Below, piece after piece: positions 16,394-26,053 of a stretch of DNA of 64,000 nt (the stretch's first letter is position 1; every line of letters begins with the position of its first letter). The stretch is from positions 2,418,001 to 2,482,000 of the forward strand of contig OZ244981.1 of NCBI GenBank assembly GCA_965223085.1, given 5' to 3'. Both the position numbers and the translations under genes were made by a program. The DNA is from CBDCVO01 sp965223085. GTDB taxonomy: Bacteria; Pseudomonadota; Gammaproteobacteria; Ga0077536. The notes beneath the pieces were generated by a model that did no database searches, had not been told where the DNA came from, and saw only the letters and a list, made by a program, of their open reading frames with translations.

Positions 16394-17805
16394 GTGTCAG
16401 TGATGGCGCCAGCGCTTAGCAGAGCTTGGCGCTTGGCTTGCGCCATGTCGAACGTGCGCGACATCATAATCCGCTGTGCTTTCAGTCCGCCGCCTGCTTG
16501 CAAAGACGTAACGAGATGCCATCCGCCGAAAGCATCGGCCGTCATGTCGCGGATTAACGTGTAGACACGCATGCGTTGTTCTATGTCGACGCCATCGACG
16601 GCCTGCAAGTACTTTCGCAAGTAGGCGCCGCTTTCCGGATTTCTCAGGTCAGCTTCTTCTGGCAACGTGATCGTCAATCCCCCAGCGACGTCATGCAAGT
16701 GTTTTACCATTTGATGATAGTTGGACGCGTAGTAGTACTTCACAACATTGATCCCGAGGGTGTTGGGATGCAGCATCCCACTTGGCGTCGATTCGTAGTG
16801 CTGCACGGCGTAGTCTAAACCCATGCGTATTGTTTCTGCATAACAGATCAGCTCCGCAATCGTGTCTTGAATATGGGGATCACGGTCTTTGCCCTGTTGT
16901 TCGGTGACTAACTGTGCTAAGCCCACCATGACCTGAGCGTCATGAGCGGCGAGAACCAAGCCTAAGGTTCGTTCCCACAAACCCAGAGCGGCGGCAAAAG
17001 CGCCTGCGAGCTGATGTTCTCCAGCGAGAAATACGCGTTCCCAGGGAACTAACACATCGTCGAAAATGACAAATCCCTCGGGCATACTGTGGTGCGCACT
17101 GGCAGGATAATCGAACGCATTCAACTCGGAGGACGCGAAACTGCGGTTGATAATTTTCACCCCCGGGGTATTAGCCGGAATGGAAAACGCCACCGCGTAG
17201 TCCGTTTCCGCTTCACGCATAGACTTTGTCGGCATGACCACGAGTTCATGCACCAGTGCGGCAGCAGTGATATGCAATTTTGCGCCGCGCACGATAATTC
17301 CGTCAGCGTTGCGATCGACAATCCGAACATAGAGATCGGGGTCGATCTGTTCATGTGCTTTTTTTGATCGATCGCCTTTGGCGTCGGTGATGACTTCCGC
17401 GGCGCGCAAGTCGCGCTCGCGCGCATAGCGATACATCGCTTCGATATTCGCTGCGAACTGCGGATTCACCGCCGCGAGGCGATCACGGATTTGCAGCAAT
17501 GCCATGTAAACACCGGTGACCCCCCCGACAATCGATTGATGCTTGCCGAGCTCGAGCCGTTGCGCGAGATCTGCGGTAGTTTGTGGCACTTGATAGACAC
17601 GATTCGCGCGTTCGCCGGTCTCTGTTTCGTAAGTCAAGATCGGACTGAGCCGCGGGTCATCGTAGGCGTAGTCGCGACACGCTACTTCGATCGGTACACG
17701 AAAGCGGGGATGGTTCGTGACATCGGTAATCTTCTCCCCACCCCAATAAACGATGCGACCATCATTTAGTGACTGGCGGTATTCTGCGGCGCTCATTAGG
17801 CCCAT
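16390..17805 (-). CDS. 4-hydroxyphenylacetate 3-hydroxylase (HpaB) family oxygenase
   Basis: FADH2-dependent aromatic hydroxylase family in the acyl-CoA-dehydrogenase fold, 471 residues. Visible family features are YVRIVDRNADGIIVRGAKLH, VPWERVFLAGEH and the C-terminal HDVAGGLTITLPEEADL, with ESGAYLRKYLQAVDG. The Cys ligands of the [4Fe-4S] cluster of the related 4-hydroxybutyryl-CoA dehydratase are not apparent, favouring monooxygenase function. Such enzymes need a separate flavin reductase (HpaC), which is not found here. The native substrate cannot be assigned. Its stop codon falls within dispersed-repeat copy F. Confidence 0.85.
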   Translation of the reverse strand: MGLMSAAEYRQSLNDGRIVYWGGEKITDVTNHPRFRVPIEVACRDYAYDDPRLSPILTYETETGERANRVYQVPQTTADLAQRLELGKHQSIVGGVTGVYMALLQIRDRLAAVNPQFAANIEAMYRYARERDLRAAEVITDAKGDRSKKAHEQIDPDLYVRIVDRNADGIIVRGAKLHITAAALVHELVVMPTKSMREAETDYAVAFSIPANTPGVKIINRSFASSELNAFDYPASAHHSMPEGFVIFDDVLVPWERVFLAGEHQLAGAFAAALGLWERTLGLVLAAHDAQVMVGLAQLVTEQQGKDRDPHIQDTIAELICYAETIRMGLDYAVQHYESTPSGMLHPNTLGINVVKYYYASNYHQMVKHLHDVAGGLTITLPEEADLRNPESGAYLRKYLQAVDGVDIEQRMRVYTLIRDMTADAFGGWHLVTSLQAGGGLKAQRIMMSRTFDMAQAKRQALLSAGAITDT

Positions 17806-17887
17806 AGCGCGATCTCCTTTGTGGATACTATTTCAATTCTCGCCGGGGTTGGCTACTTGGGACACTAACCGACCCCTATGACACGCT

Positions 17888-18967
17888 TTAAACAGTCTTG
17901 GAAGTGTTTTTCCAAAAGCCTGCTCTGTGTATGCGTTTCAAAGCGGCAACGGTTGGCGAGTATTCATCTGCTTTCATATCGAGTTCCTCAGGGAACATCA
18001 AGCTCGCACAATATTTTTGCACCGCTCGACGTAAACTGCTGTCGGCCTGCCGCGAAATCGCGACATAGAATCGTTCGTGGACCAAGGGTTCAAAATGTAA
18101 GTCCGTTGCGATCGCAGCCGAGCGCGAACCAAAACCGACGTCTGCGCCGCCGCTAGCGACGACCGCAGCAACGGCGGTGTGGGTATGTTCTTCGGTGTGA
18201 TAACCGTCGATATGTTGCGGCTTTAGATCGGCAGCCACCAGCAGGGCGTCGAACATCATTCGCGTAGCTGCGCCCGCTTGTCGATTGACAAAAAGAAAAT
18301 CACCAGTGGCCAGCGTTTGCAAGGACGAGCAGCTTTGGGTGGAACGTGACATCAAACCAAGCGTGCGTGTTTCCAATAAATAGATTTCGTCACGGCGTGG
18401 CGCCAAAAAGCCTATCAATCTCGCTGCAACGACGCGGCCGAGTTCGCCTAAAGGCAAATGAAAGCCGACGATATCTGCCTCACCCTGACGGTATTTCTCG
18501 AGCGCATTTTCGCTGCCGAGAAAGTCTAGCTGCACCCGATAGCCAGCGTTCGCAATGGCTTCGCGAAGTTTCGCAACGCCCTCGCTGTGGCTGGCGGCAA
18601 TGCGGGCGAGTGTATGGCGCGCGGCGAGCAACTGTTGCAATTGCGCCGAGGCGTCTAGCGCCGCATTATCGAGATCCGGGGCGAGACGCCGCTTAATATC
18701 GTGATCAAGTTCGAGCACGGCCGCACCGAACGCTGTCAAGCGTGCGCCGCGCCCTTGCTGGGTCGCGATGAGCGGATGACCGAAAACGCCTTCCCATGTG
18801 CGGATCAACCCCCAAGCATGACGATAAGAGACTGCCGCTTGTTTCGCGGCAAAACTCAAGTGGCCGCCCTGTTGGATCCCGTCGAGTAACGCGAACAATA
18901 AGGGGTCGAGCGCGCGTTGTGAGGTTTTCGTCTCGACCGACCAGTTAAGATCAAACTGCACTCGCAT
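17888..18967 (-). CDS. ModE-like HTH regulator with periplasmic-binding-like ligand domain
   Basis: One-component transcription regulator of about 359 residues. The N-terminal 110 residues form a ModE-type winged helix (HLSFAAKQAAVSYRHAWGLI ... LTAFGAAVLELD). The C-terminal about 200 residues resemble a PBP type-2 molybdate-binding-like domain (DIVGFHLPLGELG, FVNRQAGAATRMMFDALL, VASGGADVGFGSRSAA). The gene is divergent from a molybdopterin oxidoreductase 179 bases away, so control of that enzyme by molybdate or its substrate is a reasonable inference. I start at the ATG at 18967; in-frame ATGs upstream (19096, 19015) would add residues without family resemblance. Confidence 0.82.
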   Translation of the reverse strand: MRVQFDLNWSVETKTSQRALDPLLFALLDGIQQGGHLSFAAKQAAVSYRHAWGLIRTWEGVFGHPLIATQQGRGARLTAFGAAVLELDHDIKRRLAPDLDNAALDASAQLQQLLAARHTLARIAASHSEGVAKLREAIANAGYRVQLDFLGSENALEKYRQGEADIVGFHLPLGELGRVVAARLIGFLAPRRDEIYLLETRTLGLMSRSTQSCSSLQTLATGDFLFVNRQAGAATRMMFDALLVAADLKPQHIDGYHTEEHTHTAVAAVVASGGADVGFGSRSAAIATDLHFEPLVHERFYVAISRQADSSLRRAVQKYCASLMFPEELDMKADEYSPTVAALKRIHRAGFWKNTSKTV

Positions 18968-19146
18968 GGTGTTTTGACCGCACGGGTTTCCCGCAACAAA
19001 TTCTCTCGGCGCCATTGTAAGGCCGGCACGCGGTGCAAGCCATGTGCTTAGCGTCGCCTGCGCTTGTGACTCGCGGGGCCATACTTGGGTCGCCATGTGG
19101 GTTTTCGGTACACTAACGATGGCTAAAGAGTCGGGGAAGCGTCGAC

Positions 19147-21207
19147 ATGACGGTTATAAAAGGTGCTTGTCCTCACGATTGTCCCGACACCTGCGCCTGG
19201 GACGTATCGGTCGAGAACGGGGTTGCACGGGGTTTGCGCGGAGATCCCGATCACCCACTGACCAAAGGAACACTTTGCTCGAAGCTCAAGCGTTATCGGA
19301 ACCGGGTTTATTCACCGGAGCGCCTGTTGCATCCACTGCGGCGCGTCGGCGCAAAAGGGAGCGGTGAATTCGAACGCGTGTCCTGGTCGACGGCGATCGA
19401 GGAGATCAGCGGGCGTTTGCGTGACGTCATCGCTAATGCCGGGCCGCTCAGCGTGCTCCCGTGCAGTTTCGCCGGCACGATCGGCCTATTGCAGCGTTAT
19501 GCAGGATTTCACTTCTTTGCGCACCTCGGGGCAACAAACTTAGACCGAGACATTTGCGGCAATCTCGCCTTTGCCGGCGTGGCGGCGACTTTGGGCTGGG
19601 ATGATCCGATGATGCCCGAGGATCTCGCTCACAGTCGATTTATCATTATTTGGGGGACCAACACGGTTGCCACGAATTTGCATTTGTGGAGCTCGGTGAT
19701 CCGCGGGGCTAAAGCGAATGGTGCGACGATCGTGGTCATCGATCCTGTCGCGACGGAAACGGCGCGCAGCGCTGATTGGCATATACGATTGAAGCCCGGC
19801 ACCGATGATGCGCTGGCCTTGGGATTGATGCACGTCATTGTCAGAGACGATCTTCATGACCGAGATTTTATCGACCAACATACCGTCGGCTTCGCGGCCC
19901 TGAGCGAACGACTCGTTGACTATCCGCCGGCGCGAGTCGCTGAGATCAGCGGTGTCCCCGCACGCGATATCGAGCGCCTCGCGCGAGCCTACGCAACGAC
20001 GCGTCCGGCGGCAATTCGTTTATCGGTCGGCATGGAGCGCCACCACAACGGCGGCATGATGAACCGCGCAGTGGCGTGTTTGCCGGGCCTAATCGGCGCG
20101 TTTCGAGCGCGCGGTGACGGCTTATGCCATTTCACTGCGAAGTTATTCTTAGATACCTTGAATTATGACGCCGTCCTGCCGGCCGCGGCAACGCCGGCGA
20201 CGCGTACGCTACGCTTGTCGCAGCTCGGTCGCGCGCTCACAGATCCGAATCTCGACCCACCGATTACCTGGTTAATGGTCTATAACGCCAATCCGTTAGT
20301 GAGCGCACCGAATCAAAATTTGGTTCGCGCCGGGCTGTCACGGCCCGATCTTTTCACCGTCGTGCACGAGCAGTTCATGACCGATACTGCGGTTTACGCT
20401 GATTACGTTTTGCCCGCGACGACACAGTTCGAGCACCTAGAATTAATGCCTTCCTGGGGTCATCCCTATATCGCTTTGAATCAGGCCGCGATAGAACCGC
20501 TGGGGGAAGCTCGTTCCAACACCGAGGTTTTTCGCGAACTCGCCCGCGCGATGCACTTTGACGACGAAAAACTGATGCGCAGTGACGAACAAATTGTGCG
20601 CGATTTACTCGCAAGCGACAGCCCTAATCTTAAAGGGATCACGTACGAACGTTTGCTCGAGCAAGGATGGGCAAAACTCGCGATCCCGGAGCCGTGGCGC
20701 CCAGCGGTCGGCGGACACTTCGACACCGCTAGCGGGAAAGTGGAATTCTATTCAAAAACGTTCGCCGAGATGGGATTGGACCCCCTCCCAAGCCATGTTC
20801 CGTCGGCCACTGAGACCGATGCACCGGAATATCCGCTAGCGCTTATTAGCGCAAAAGCGGCGCATTTTCTTAATTCATGTTATGTGAATCTCGGCTACGA
20901 GGGGATCGCGGACCACCGCCCCAAGTTGCAGATCCATCGCCGCGACGCGCGGGCACGCGGTATCGCCGACGGTGAGCGCGTGCAGGTGTTCAACCGCTTC
21001 GGCTGCGTCGAGGTTGATGCTGCCATCAGCGACGGCATTCAACCGGAAGTTGTTTCTTTGCCGTTTAATTGGTGGCCACGATGCACCGCTAACGGTTCCT
21101 CGGCAAACGCCTTGACGCCGGACGGGATCGGAGACTTGGGGATCGGCAACGATGCGTTCGATGCGCGTGTGCAAGTCGCGCGCATACCTGAGCTCAATGA
21201 CCGATAA
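19147..21207 (+). CDS. Molybdopterin oxidoreductase (DMSO-reductase family) catalytic subunit
   Basis: A 686-residue bis-MGD enzyme, cytoplasmic by sequence since there is no Tat signal. It has an N-terminal [4Fe-4S] site C-x3-C-x3-C (GACPHDCPDTCAWDV) with the fourth Cys in TLCSK. The molybdopterin domain follows, with NLDRDICGNLAFAG, FIIWGTNTVATN and KPGTDDALALGL, then HEQFMTDTAVYADYVLPATT. A C-terminal MGD-binding domain runs from about residue 565 (LNSCYVNLGYEG). It resembles uncharacterised COG0243 members rather than Nar, Nap or Fdh proteins. Its substrate is unknown. The ModE-like regulator upstream and modABC in the window fit a molybdenum enzyme. Its 3' end overlaps the convergent 21194-23311 gene by 14 bases. 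Confidence 0.9.
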   Translation: MTVIKGACPHDCPDTCAWDVSVENGVARGLRGDPDHPLTKGTLCSKLKRYRNRVYSPERLLHPLRRVGAKGSGEFERVSWSTAIEEISGRLRDVIANAGPLSVLPCSFAGTIGLLQRYAGFHFFAHLGATNLDRDICGNLAFAGVAATLGWDDPMMPEDLAHSRFIIIWGTNTVATNLHLWSSVIRGAKANGATIVVIDPVATETARSADWHIRLKPGTDDALALGLMHVIVRDDLHDRDFIDQHTVGFAALSERLVDYPPARVAEISGVPARDIERLARAYATTRPAAIRLSVGMERHHNGGMMNRAVACLPGLIGAFRARGDGLCHFTAKLFLDTLNYDAVLPAAATPATRTLRLSQLGRALTDPNLDPPITWLMVYNANPLVSAPNQNLVRAGLSRPDLFTVVHEQFMTDTAVYADYVLPATTQFEHLELMPSWGHPYIALNQAAIEPLGEARSNTEVFRELARAMHFDDEKLMRSDEQIVRDLLASDSPNLKGITYERLLEQGWAKLAIPEPWRPAVGGHFDTASGKVEFYSKTFAEMGLDPLPSHVPSATETDAPEYPLALISAKAAHFLNSCYVNLGYEGIADHRPKLQIHRRDARARGIADGERVQVFNRFGCVEVDAAISDGIQPEVVSLPFNWWPRCTANGSSANALTPDGIGDLGIGNDAFDARVQVARIPELNDR

Positions 21208-23311
21208 ACCGCTCCCGCTGGTGGTCTTCGTCGCCTTGCGCTTTGTTGTGCGCCGAGTGTTCGTTGTTTCCCGACAATAATTTAGCGAGAAACGCTGGCA
21301 GTTGTTCGGTAATTCGCTGCACGAAACTTTGCTGCATTTCGCCGATTTGATCCTCGACGTCACGCTTGGCGTCTACTTGGATCTCAGCGATACGTTGGTT
21401 GGTCAATACTTCTAGCTCCTCGCGACGCCGCTCAAAAGACTCCTGCAGAGATCTGGTTTGAATGGCGAGCTCGCGTTCCATCGCTAAGCGTTCCTCTGCA
21501 AGTGCGTCGGCAAGACTCTCACGTTCCTCGCAGAGTGAGCGTTCGTAACGTTGCTTCTCCGCGCTCAGTTTATCGTCGAATTCCTCTTCAAGCGTTGCCA
21601 ATTTTTCGCGTAACGATTCCCGTTCGTGCGCAAATTCTGCTTCCCAGCGCGCGTGTTCGGTAGCAATTTTCGTTGTCAGCGCAGCATGAGCACGTTTTAG
21701 CTGCTCGCGCCACTCGCGTGCTTGATGACTAACCATGTCGTTACGCGACTGTAGGGTCTGCGCCAATTCGAGTAGCTCTTGACGCTCGTCGCGGAGTGAG
21801 GCGATCGTTTGTTCATATCGAGCGCGTAATTTTCGCTCGATTTTTTGAATCTTCTCTGTGGCGTTTTTTTCGACCGCTATTTTGATCTCGCCAGTTTTTG
21901 CTTGCAAAAATGCCTTTCGCTCTTTTTCTCGCCGGTCAAGCTCGCTATGTTTTTGCGCTAGCGTCGCCGCTTGTTCCGTGAGCGTGGCATGCTTCTGTTT
22001 TAGTTCGTTCATCTTAGTCGCGACTTCGTTAACTAGCTTGTTTTCAATAACTGCCACGCGCTCCGCAACGCGTCGTTCGGCGGCCGCTTTGATCTCCGTT
22101 ATCGTGGCATGCAGCGCTGTTTTGTAGTTGGCATCTGCGGTAGAAATATCTACTGGATCGGGGCTCGGTGGTGGTGCGGCGGGCCGGGGAATAATCGGTA
22201 ATAGTTCGTCTTGCACTTCGTCGCTCCGTGCATCGTCGTTGACGTCAGCGTCGCTGAGGAAGGGTGTCGTGAGGAAATAAGCATTGTAACCGATCTCCGC
22301 AAGCAGGTAGCAGCCTACTTCTGCTTTAGCAACATCTTCGGCGTAGACGATGTAGGTTTGTTCCGAGTCGAGGACATTTCGTTTGAGGCGCAGCAAAGTC
22401 GCGGGCACGTTCAGCGCGTGCGGAAATGCCTTGCTATTGAATGCATTCTCGTGGCGCAGATCCAACCACTGGGCGCCGCCGTCAACGAGACCCTGTGCCT
22501 GCGTGAGCGTCAAAGCGCGCACGAGAGGCGTTCGTAAGTGCGCGTTAAAATCTTCTGCGCTGAACTGTAGTACCGAACCATCAGTCAACATTTTAATCGT
22601 CGCGCTGCGTTTGCCGCCGGTGATGAGCGCTTCTTCGCCAAAGCCCGCGCCCGGCACCCGTACGCCTAAGCGATAGTCGCGTCCGTCAGCGCCGCAGCGT
22701 ATGACTTCTGCGGTACCGGACTTTATAATGAAATAAGCCTCGCCCGGGGCATCTTGTTTGATTAGAACATCGCCCGCACCAACCTCGACTTCCCGCAGCT
22801 TTGCGAGTAGTCGTTGCGCGTTGCTACGCGGAATATGTGCTAGAACACCGAAAGTCAAGGCTCGCTCTAAGCCGTCCATTTCATCCCAATTATCAAGGTG
22901 CTTAACTTCGGTTTGCGCGAGCGGTGTGGCTTGCTCCGCGCGCAACAATTCACGTTGGTAGATCCCGTACGGAATTTTCAAAATCGTTGTGGCGTCAATA
23001 GCGTCGACAGTCACATCGGCGGACGCGGCAAAAATCGGATCGTTGAGTGGGCTATCCGCGGTGCGAATAATTTTGGCATCGGTCGTGTTTGACTTTATCC
23101 GCACCACGCCGTCGACGAGAAACAATACGTAGTTGTTTTGTGCCGATGGGCTTAGGATTTGTTGTCTGGCCGCAAAGCGCTGTATTTCTGCCGCGGCGGC
23201 GAGCACTTTGCGGTAACCGCGCGGTAACCGCGCGAGAGATGCGATTTGTTGTATGAGCGCTTCGCTGTTCAAATTACCAGCAGCCCCGTACCGGGATCCA
23301 TTCTTGACCAT
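21194..23311 (-). CDS. Cyclic-nucleotide-binding, rhodanese and long coiled-coil fusion protein
   Basis: About 705 residues with an unusual domain order. A first, degenerate CNB-like domain lies at about 10-120 (LFLVDGVVRIKS). A second, better CNB domain at about 140-250 has the phosphate-binding-cassette region PGAGFGEEALITGGKRSATI. A rhodanese-like domain follows at about 250-335 (GAQWLDLRHENAFNSKAFPHALNVPA); its expected active-site Cys loop is not evident (IVYAEDVAKAEVGCYLL). A Pro-rich linker leads into roughly 280 residues of charged coiled coil. No enzymatic output domain is seen, so it may act as a cyclic-nucleotide-responsive scaffold or polar organiser, which is inference. The ATG at 23311 fits the domain start; ATGs at 23356 and 23428 are alternatives. 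Confidence 0.8.
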   Translation of the reverse strand: MVKNGSRYGAAGNLNSEALIQQIASLARLPRGYRKVLAAAAEIQRFAARQQILSPSAQNNYVLFLVDGVVRIKSNTTDAKIIRTADSPLNDPIFAASADVTVDAIDATTILKIPYGIYQRELLRAEQATPLAQTEVKHLDNWDEMDGLERALTFGVLAHIPRSNAQRLLAKLREVEVGAGDVLIKQDAPGEAYFIIKSGTAEVIRCGADGRDYRLGVRVPGAGFGEEALITGGKRSATIKMLTDGSVLQFSAEDFNAHLRTPLVRALTLTQAQGLVDGGAQWLDLRHENAFNSKAFPHALNVPATLLRLKRNVLDSEQTYIVYAEDVAKAEVGCYLLAEIGYNAYFLTTPFLSDADVNDDARSDEVQDELLPIIPRPAAPPPSPDPVDISTADANYKTALHATITEIKAAAERRVAERVAVIENKLVNEVATKMNELKQKHATLTEQAATLAQKHSELDRREKERKAFLQAKTGEIKIAVEKNATEKIQKIERKLRARYEQTIASLRDERQELLELAQTLQSRNDMVSHQAREWREQLKRAHAALTTKIATEHARWEAEFAHERESLREKLATLEEEFDDKLSAEKQRYERSLCEERESLADALAEERLAMERELAIQTRSLQESFERRREELEVLTNQRIAEIQVDAKRDVEDQIGEMQQSFVQRITEQLPAFLAKLLSGNNEHSAHNKAQGDEDHQRERFIGH

Positions 23312-23468
23312 GTTTGTTTTCCCGCTTGTTTCGCTGAAATACTTAACGACCGTCATGACGGTCCAAGCGACAGCGTTCAGCCGAGTAGCATATAGAAGTC
23401 GCGCCGAAACACGCGTTGTTCGAGCCACGTTTTACGTTTATGGCGCAGAAATTTACTTTTCCCCTCGG

Positions 23469-24272
23469 CTAGCGCCGTCTGAGCGGCACCCCGTAGCGGG
23501 CCGCGATGGTCACGAGCCACTGTTGAAACGCAGTCGTCGTCAAGACTCGATCGATACTGCGGCGCAAATCGGCATCCTCATGGCGCGTCGCTGGCGCAAA
23601 ATCCCAGCGCAGCGTGGGTGGCGGTTCGTTGCTCTCGGAAAGCTGGCAAGCCGTCGGCGCCTGTGCCTGTAAGTGCCACCCCGCGACCGGCCCCCATAAT
23701 AAGGCCACGTTAATCTCTTGCCTCGCGAGCGCGTCGAGCGCGGTTTGCACCGAAAAATACGTGCGTGCGCGGGCGCCCAGCGAGCGCAGTGCGTAGTGAG
23801 CAACGGTCTGAGCTTGAATCGCAATGGCCATGCCGGGTAGTTCCGAGAACGATGGTGGGGCTTGGCCATCACAGCGGATCAGTTCAAACGCGGCGCCGTA
23901 GTACGCTGTCCCAAGGCGAATGCCCTTAGGCAGTTCCAGCTGATCGCTCAGCGCCATACGAGGGACACTCAACAACAAATCGCAGGCACCGCCTGCGAGG
24001 TGGTGCAAGGGTAGATCACTTTCGTCGATTTCGACGATGCGGGGATCGTTTGGGATCCACCGTACTTGCAGATCGCGGCCCAATTCCGCGGCGATGAAGT
24101 GTGCGGTGTCGAGATCAAAGCCGCGCGCGCCCGCGCGCTCAGCGTAGGGCAAGTTGTACTCCAGCAAACATACCGATAGCGCGGCTGTGTTTGCGTGCGT
24201 CGTTTGCGATAGGGCGATCAGCACCGCGAACGCGCTGGCGCACGTACGCCGAGCCTGAGCGGCGAATGTCAC
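23469..24272 (-). CDS. Periplasmic substrate-binding-like protein associated with the PQQ dehydrogenase (XoxJ/MxaJ-like)
   Basis: A 267-residue extracellular solute-binding-like protein. The GTG start at 24272 overlaps the stop of the PQQ dehydrogenase (GTGA), implying coupled translation. The first about 22 residues form a signal peptide (CASAFAVLIALSQTTHA). The mature domain starts LSVCLLEYNLPYAER and has FDLDTAHFIAAELGRDLQVRW and GGACDLLLSVPRM, as in the XoxJ/MxaJ type that accompanies methanol and alcohol dehydrogenases and may help activate them. It is family 3 PBP-like, not an ABC importer subunit, as no permease is adjacent. The open frame to 24443 lies inside the upstream gene and is not used. 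Confidence 0.82.
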   Translation of the reverse strand: MTFAAQARRTCASAFAVLIALSQTTHANTAALSVCLLEYNLPYAERAGARGFDLDTAHFIAAELGRDLQVRWIPNDPRIVEIDESDLPLHHLAGGACDLLLSVPRMALSDQLELPKGIRLGTAYYGAAFELIRCDGQAPPSFSELPGMAIAIQAQTVAHYALRSLGARARTYFSVQTALDALARQEINVALLWGPVAGWHLQAQAPTACQLSESNEPPPTLRWDFAPATRHEDADLRRSIDRVLTTTAFQQWLVTIAARYGVPLRRR

Positions 24273-25972
24273 TCGGGCAGCGCGAAAACAGCTAAGGCGC
24301 TGCCGGGCGTTGTGATCGGCGGTTCGCCGACTAAGGTCACGGCGAGACCGCCACCACCGCTCGGGATCGCAACATATTGACGGCCGTTGATTTTGTAGGT
24401 CGAGGGTTGACCGCGGATCGCCGAGCCCGTTTGAAATTTCCACAATAGCTCGCCGCTAGTGGCGTCGAAGGCGAGCGCATAGCCTTCTTGATTGCCGCTA
24501 AATACGAGGTTGCCCGCCGTCGCCATGGCGCCACCGACCATCGGATAGTCGTCACGGTAACGCCATTTGATCTCGCCGCTGGCCGGATCGATCGCAGACA
24601 GATGCCCATAGGACGACCCATCTTCTCCTTGCATGATGCCCGGACCTCCGCCCCAAAACGGTTGGCCTTGGATAAACACGATGCTCTCTTTGACCATTTT
24701 GCTGCAGCTTTCGATAACCGGCACGTACATCAGCGCCGTTTTGGGGCTGTAGGCATAGGTATAGGACCCGTTGTGACCACCGACGTTGCCCGGACAGATG
24801 TAGTCGGGATTACCGTTGGCCATGGGCACAAACCGCGGATCGACATTCGGTCGCCCGCTTTCGTCTAATGACTTTGCCCAGTTGAGCCGGTCAACGTATT
24901 GCGATGCGCGCAGAAAATGACCGCTACTAGCATCCAGTAAATACAAGTAACCGTTGCGGTTTGGCTGGATGACAGCGCGTTGTTTGACGCCATTGCGTTC
25001 GATGTCGGCGACGATCACACCGTTCGTTGCATCGTAATCCCATACGTCATGCGGTGTGAATTGAAAATGCCATAGCAGCTCGCCGTTGTCGGGATTGATC
25101 GCCAACACAGAGTTCGAATAGAGATTGTCGCCCGCGCGGACATCGCCGTTCCAATCCGGCGAAGGGTTTCCGGTTGGCCAGTAGAGAATGTTTTGCCGCG
25201 GATCATAAGTACCGGTATTCCAGGCAGGTGCACCACCCGTTTTCCAAGAATCACCCGCCCACGTTTCAACCCCGGGCTCGCCCGCCGCAGGGACAGTGTA
25301 GAGGCGCCAAATACGCGTGCCGTCTGCGACAGCATATGCGTCGACAAACCCGCGGCTACCGTATTCCCCACCGGCGTTTCCGATGATGACTTTGCCGTCG
25401 ACGATCAACGGTGCGGCGGTCGCGCTATGCCCGACCTTGTAGTCATCCATGACAATGTTCCACGCGACTTCGCCAGTTTGGCGGTCGAGCGCTACCAGAC
25501 GCGCATCGAGCGTGGCCATAAACACCTTATCGCCGGCGATCGCGACGCCGCGGTTAGTCGGCCCACAACAGATGGGGATATCTCCCGGAAGTTGGTGTTC
25601 ATGGCGCCATAGCACCGCGCCGCTGGTGGCCTCGAGTGCAAACACATTGTTGTAAGCGGCGGTAACGTAGAGGATGCCGTCGGCGACGATCGGAGCAGCT
25701 TCAAATTGACCGGGAACGCCTGTCTGAAATAACCAGGCAGCCTGCAGTTTGGCCACGTTCTCATGGTTGATATCCGTTAGGGTCGAGTAGCGCCAGTTTT
25801 CGTAATTACCGCCATACATTAACCAAGCCGCGCCGTCGTTGGGACTAGCGCGGAGCTGAGCATCGGTTACCGGACCAAGCCGCTTGGCGCTGCTGTGGGG
25901 CGCGCTCAGGCAGCCGATTATTAGGATCGAGAGTAGGTAATTGAGGCGGGCCCGGGAGCATTTTGCAGCCAT
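24269..25972 (-). CDS. PQQ-dependent alcohol dehydrogenase, lanthanide type predicted
   Basis: Periplasmic quinoprotein dehydrogenase, 567 residues, with a signal peptide (LLSILIIGCLSAPHSSA) and eight tryptophan-docking repeats. PQQ- and metal-site features are visible: the vicinal disulfide in ICCGPTNRG, the metal-binding Glu in GNAGGEYGSRGF, Asn in PTGNPSPDW, and the catalytic Asp in HDVWDYDATNG. The second Asp two residues on (DYD) is the residue that distinguishes lanthanide-dependent enzymes (XoxF, ExaF, PedH) from calcium ones, which have Ala, Ser or Thr there. No C-terminal cytochrome domain is present, so the electron acceptor must be separate. The substrate may be methanol or a larger alcohol. 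Divergent from the SDR gene. Confidence 0.9.
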   Translation of the reverse strand: MAAKCSRARLNYLLSILIIGCLSAPHSSAKRLGPVTDAQLRASPNDGAAWLMYGGNYENWRYSTLTDINHENVAKLQAAWLFQTGVPGQFEAAPIVADGILYVTAAYNNVFALEATSGAVLWRHEHQLPGDIPICCGPTNRGVAIAGDKVFMATLDARLVALDRQTGEVAWNIVMDDYKVGHSATAAPLIVDGKVIIGNAGGEYGSRGFVDAYAVADGTRIWRLYTVPAAGEPGVETWAGDSWKTGGAPAWNTGTYDPRQNILYWPTGNPSPDWNGDVRAGDNLYSNSVLAINPDNGELLWHFQFTPHDVWDYDATNGVIVADIERNGVKQRAVIQPNRNGYLYLLDASSGHFLRASQYVDRLNWAKSLDESGRPNVDPRFVPMANGNPDYICPGNVGGHNGSYTYAYSPKTALMYVPVIESCSKMVKESIVFIQGQPFWGGGPGIMQGEDGSSYGHLSAIDPASGEIKWRYRDDYPMVGGAMATAGNLVFSGNQEGYALAFDATSGELLWKFQTGSAIRGQPSTYKINGRQYVAIPSGGGGLAVTLVGEPPITTPGSALAVFALPE

Positions 25973-26053
25973 GGCGTTTTCCTATCATTGCATTTTGATC
26001 GATTGTAGCGTCAGGATCGTAATACATTCCACAATTGTGCGGAGCGATGGACG

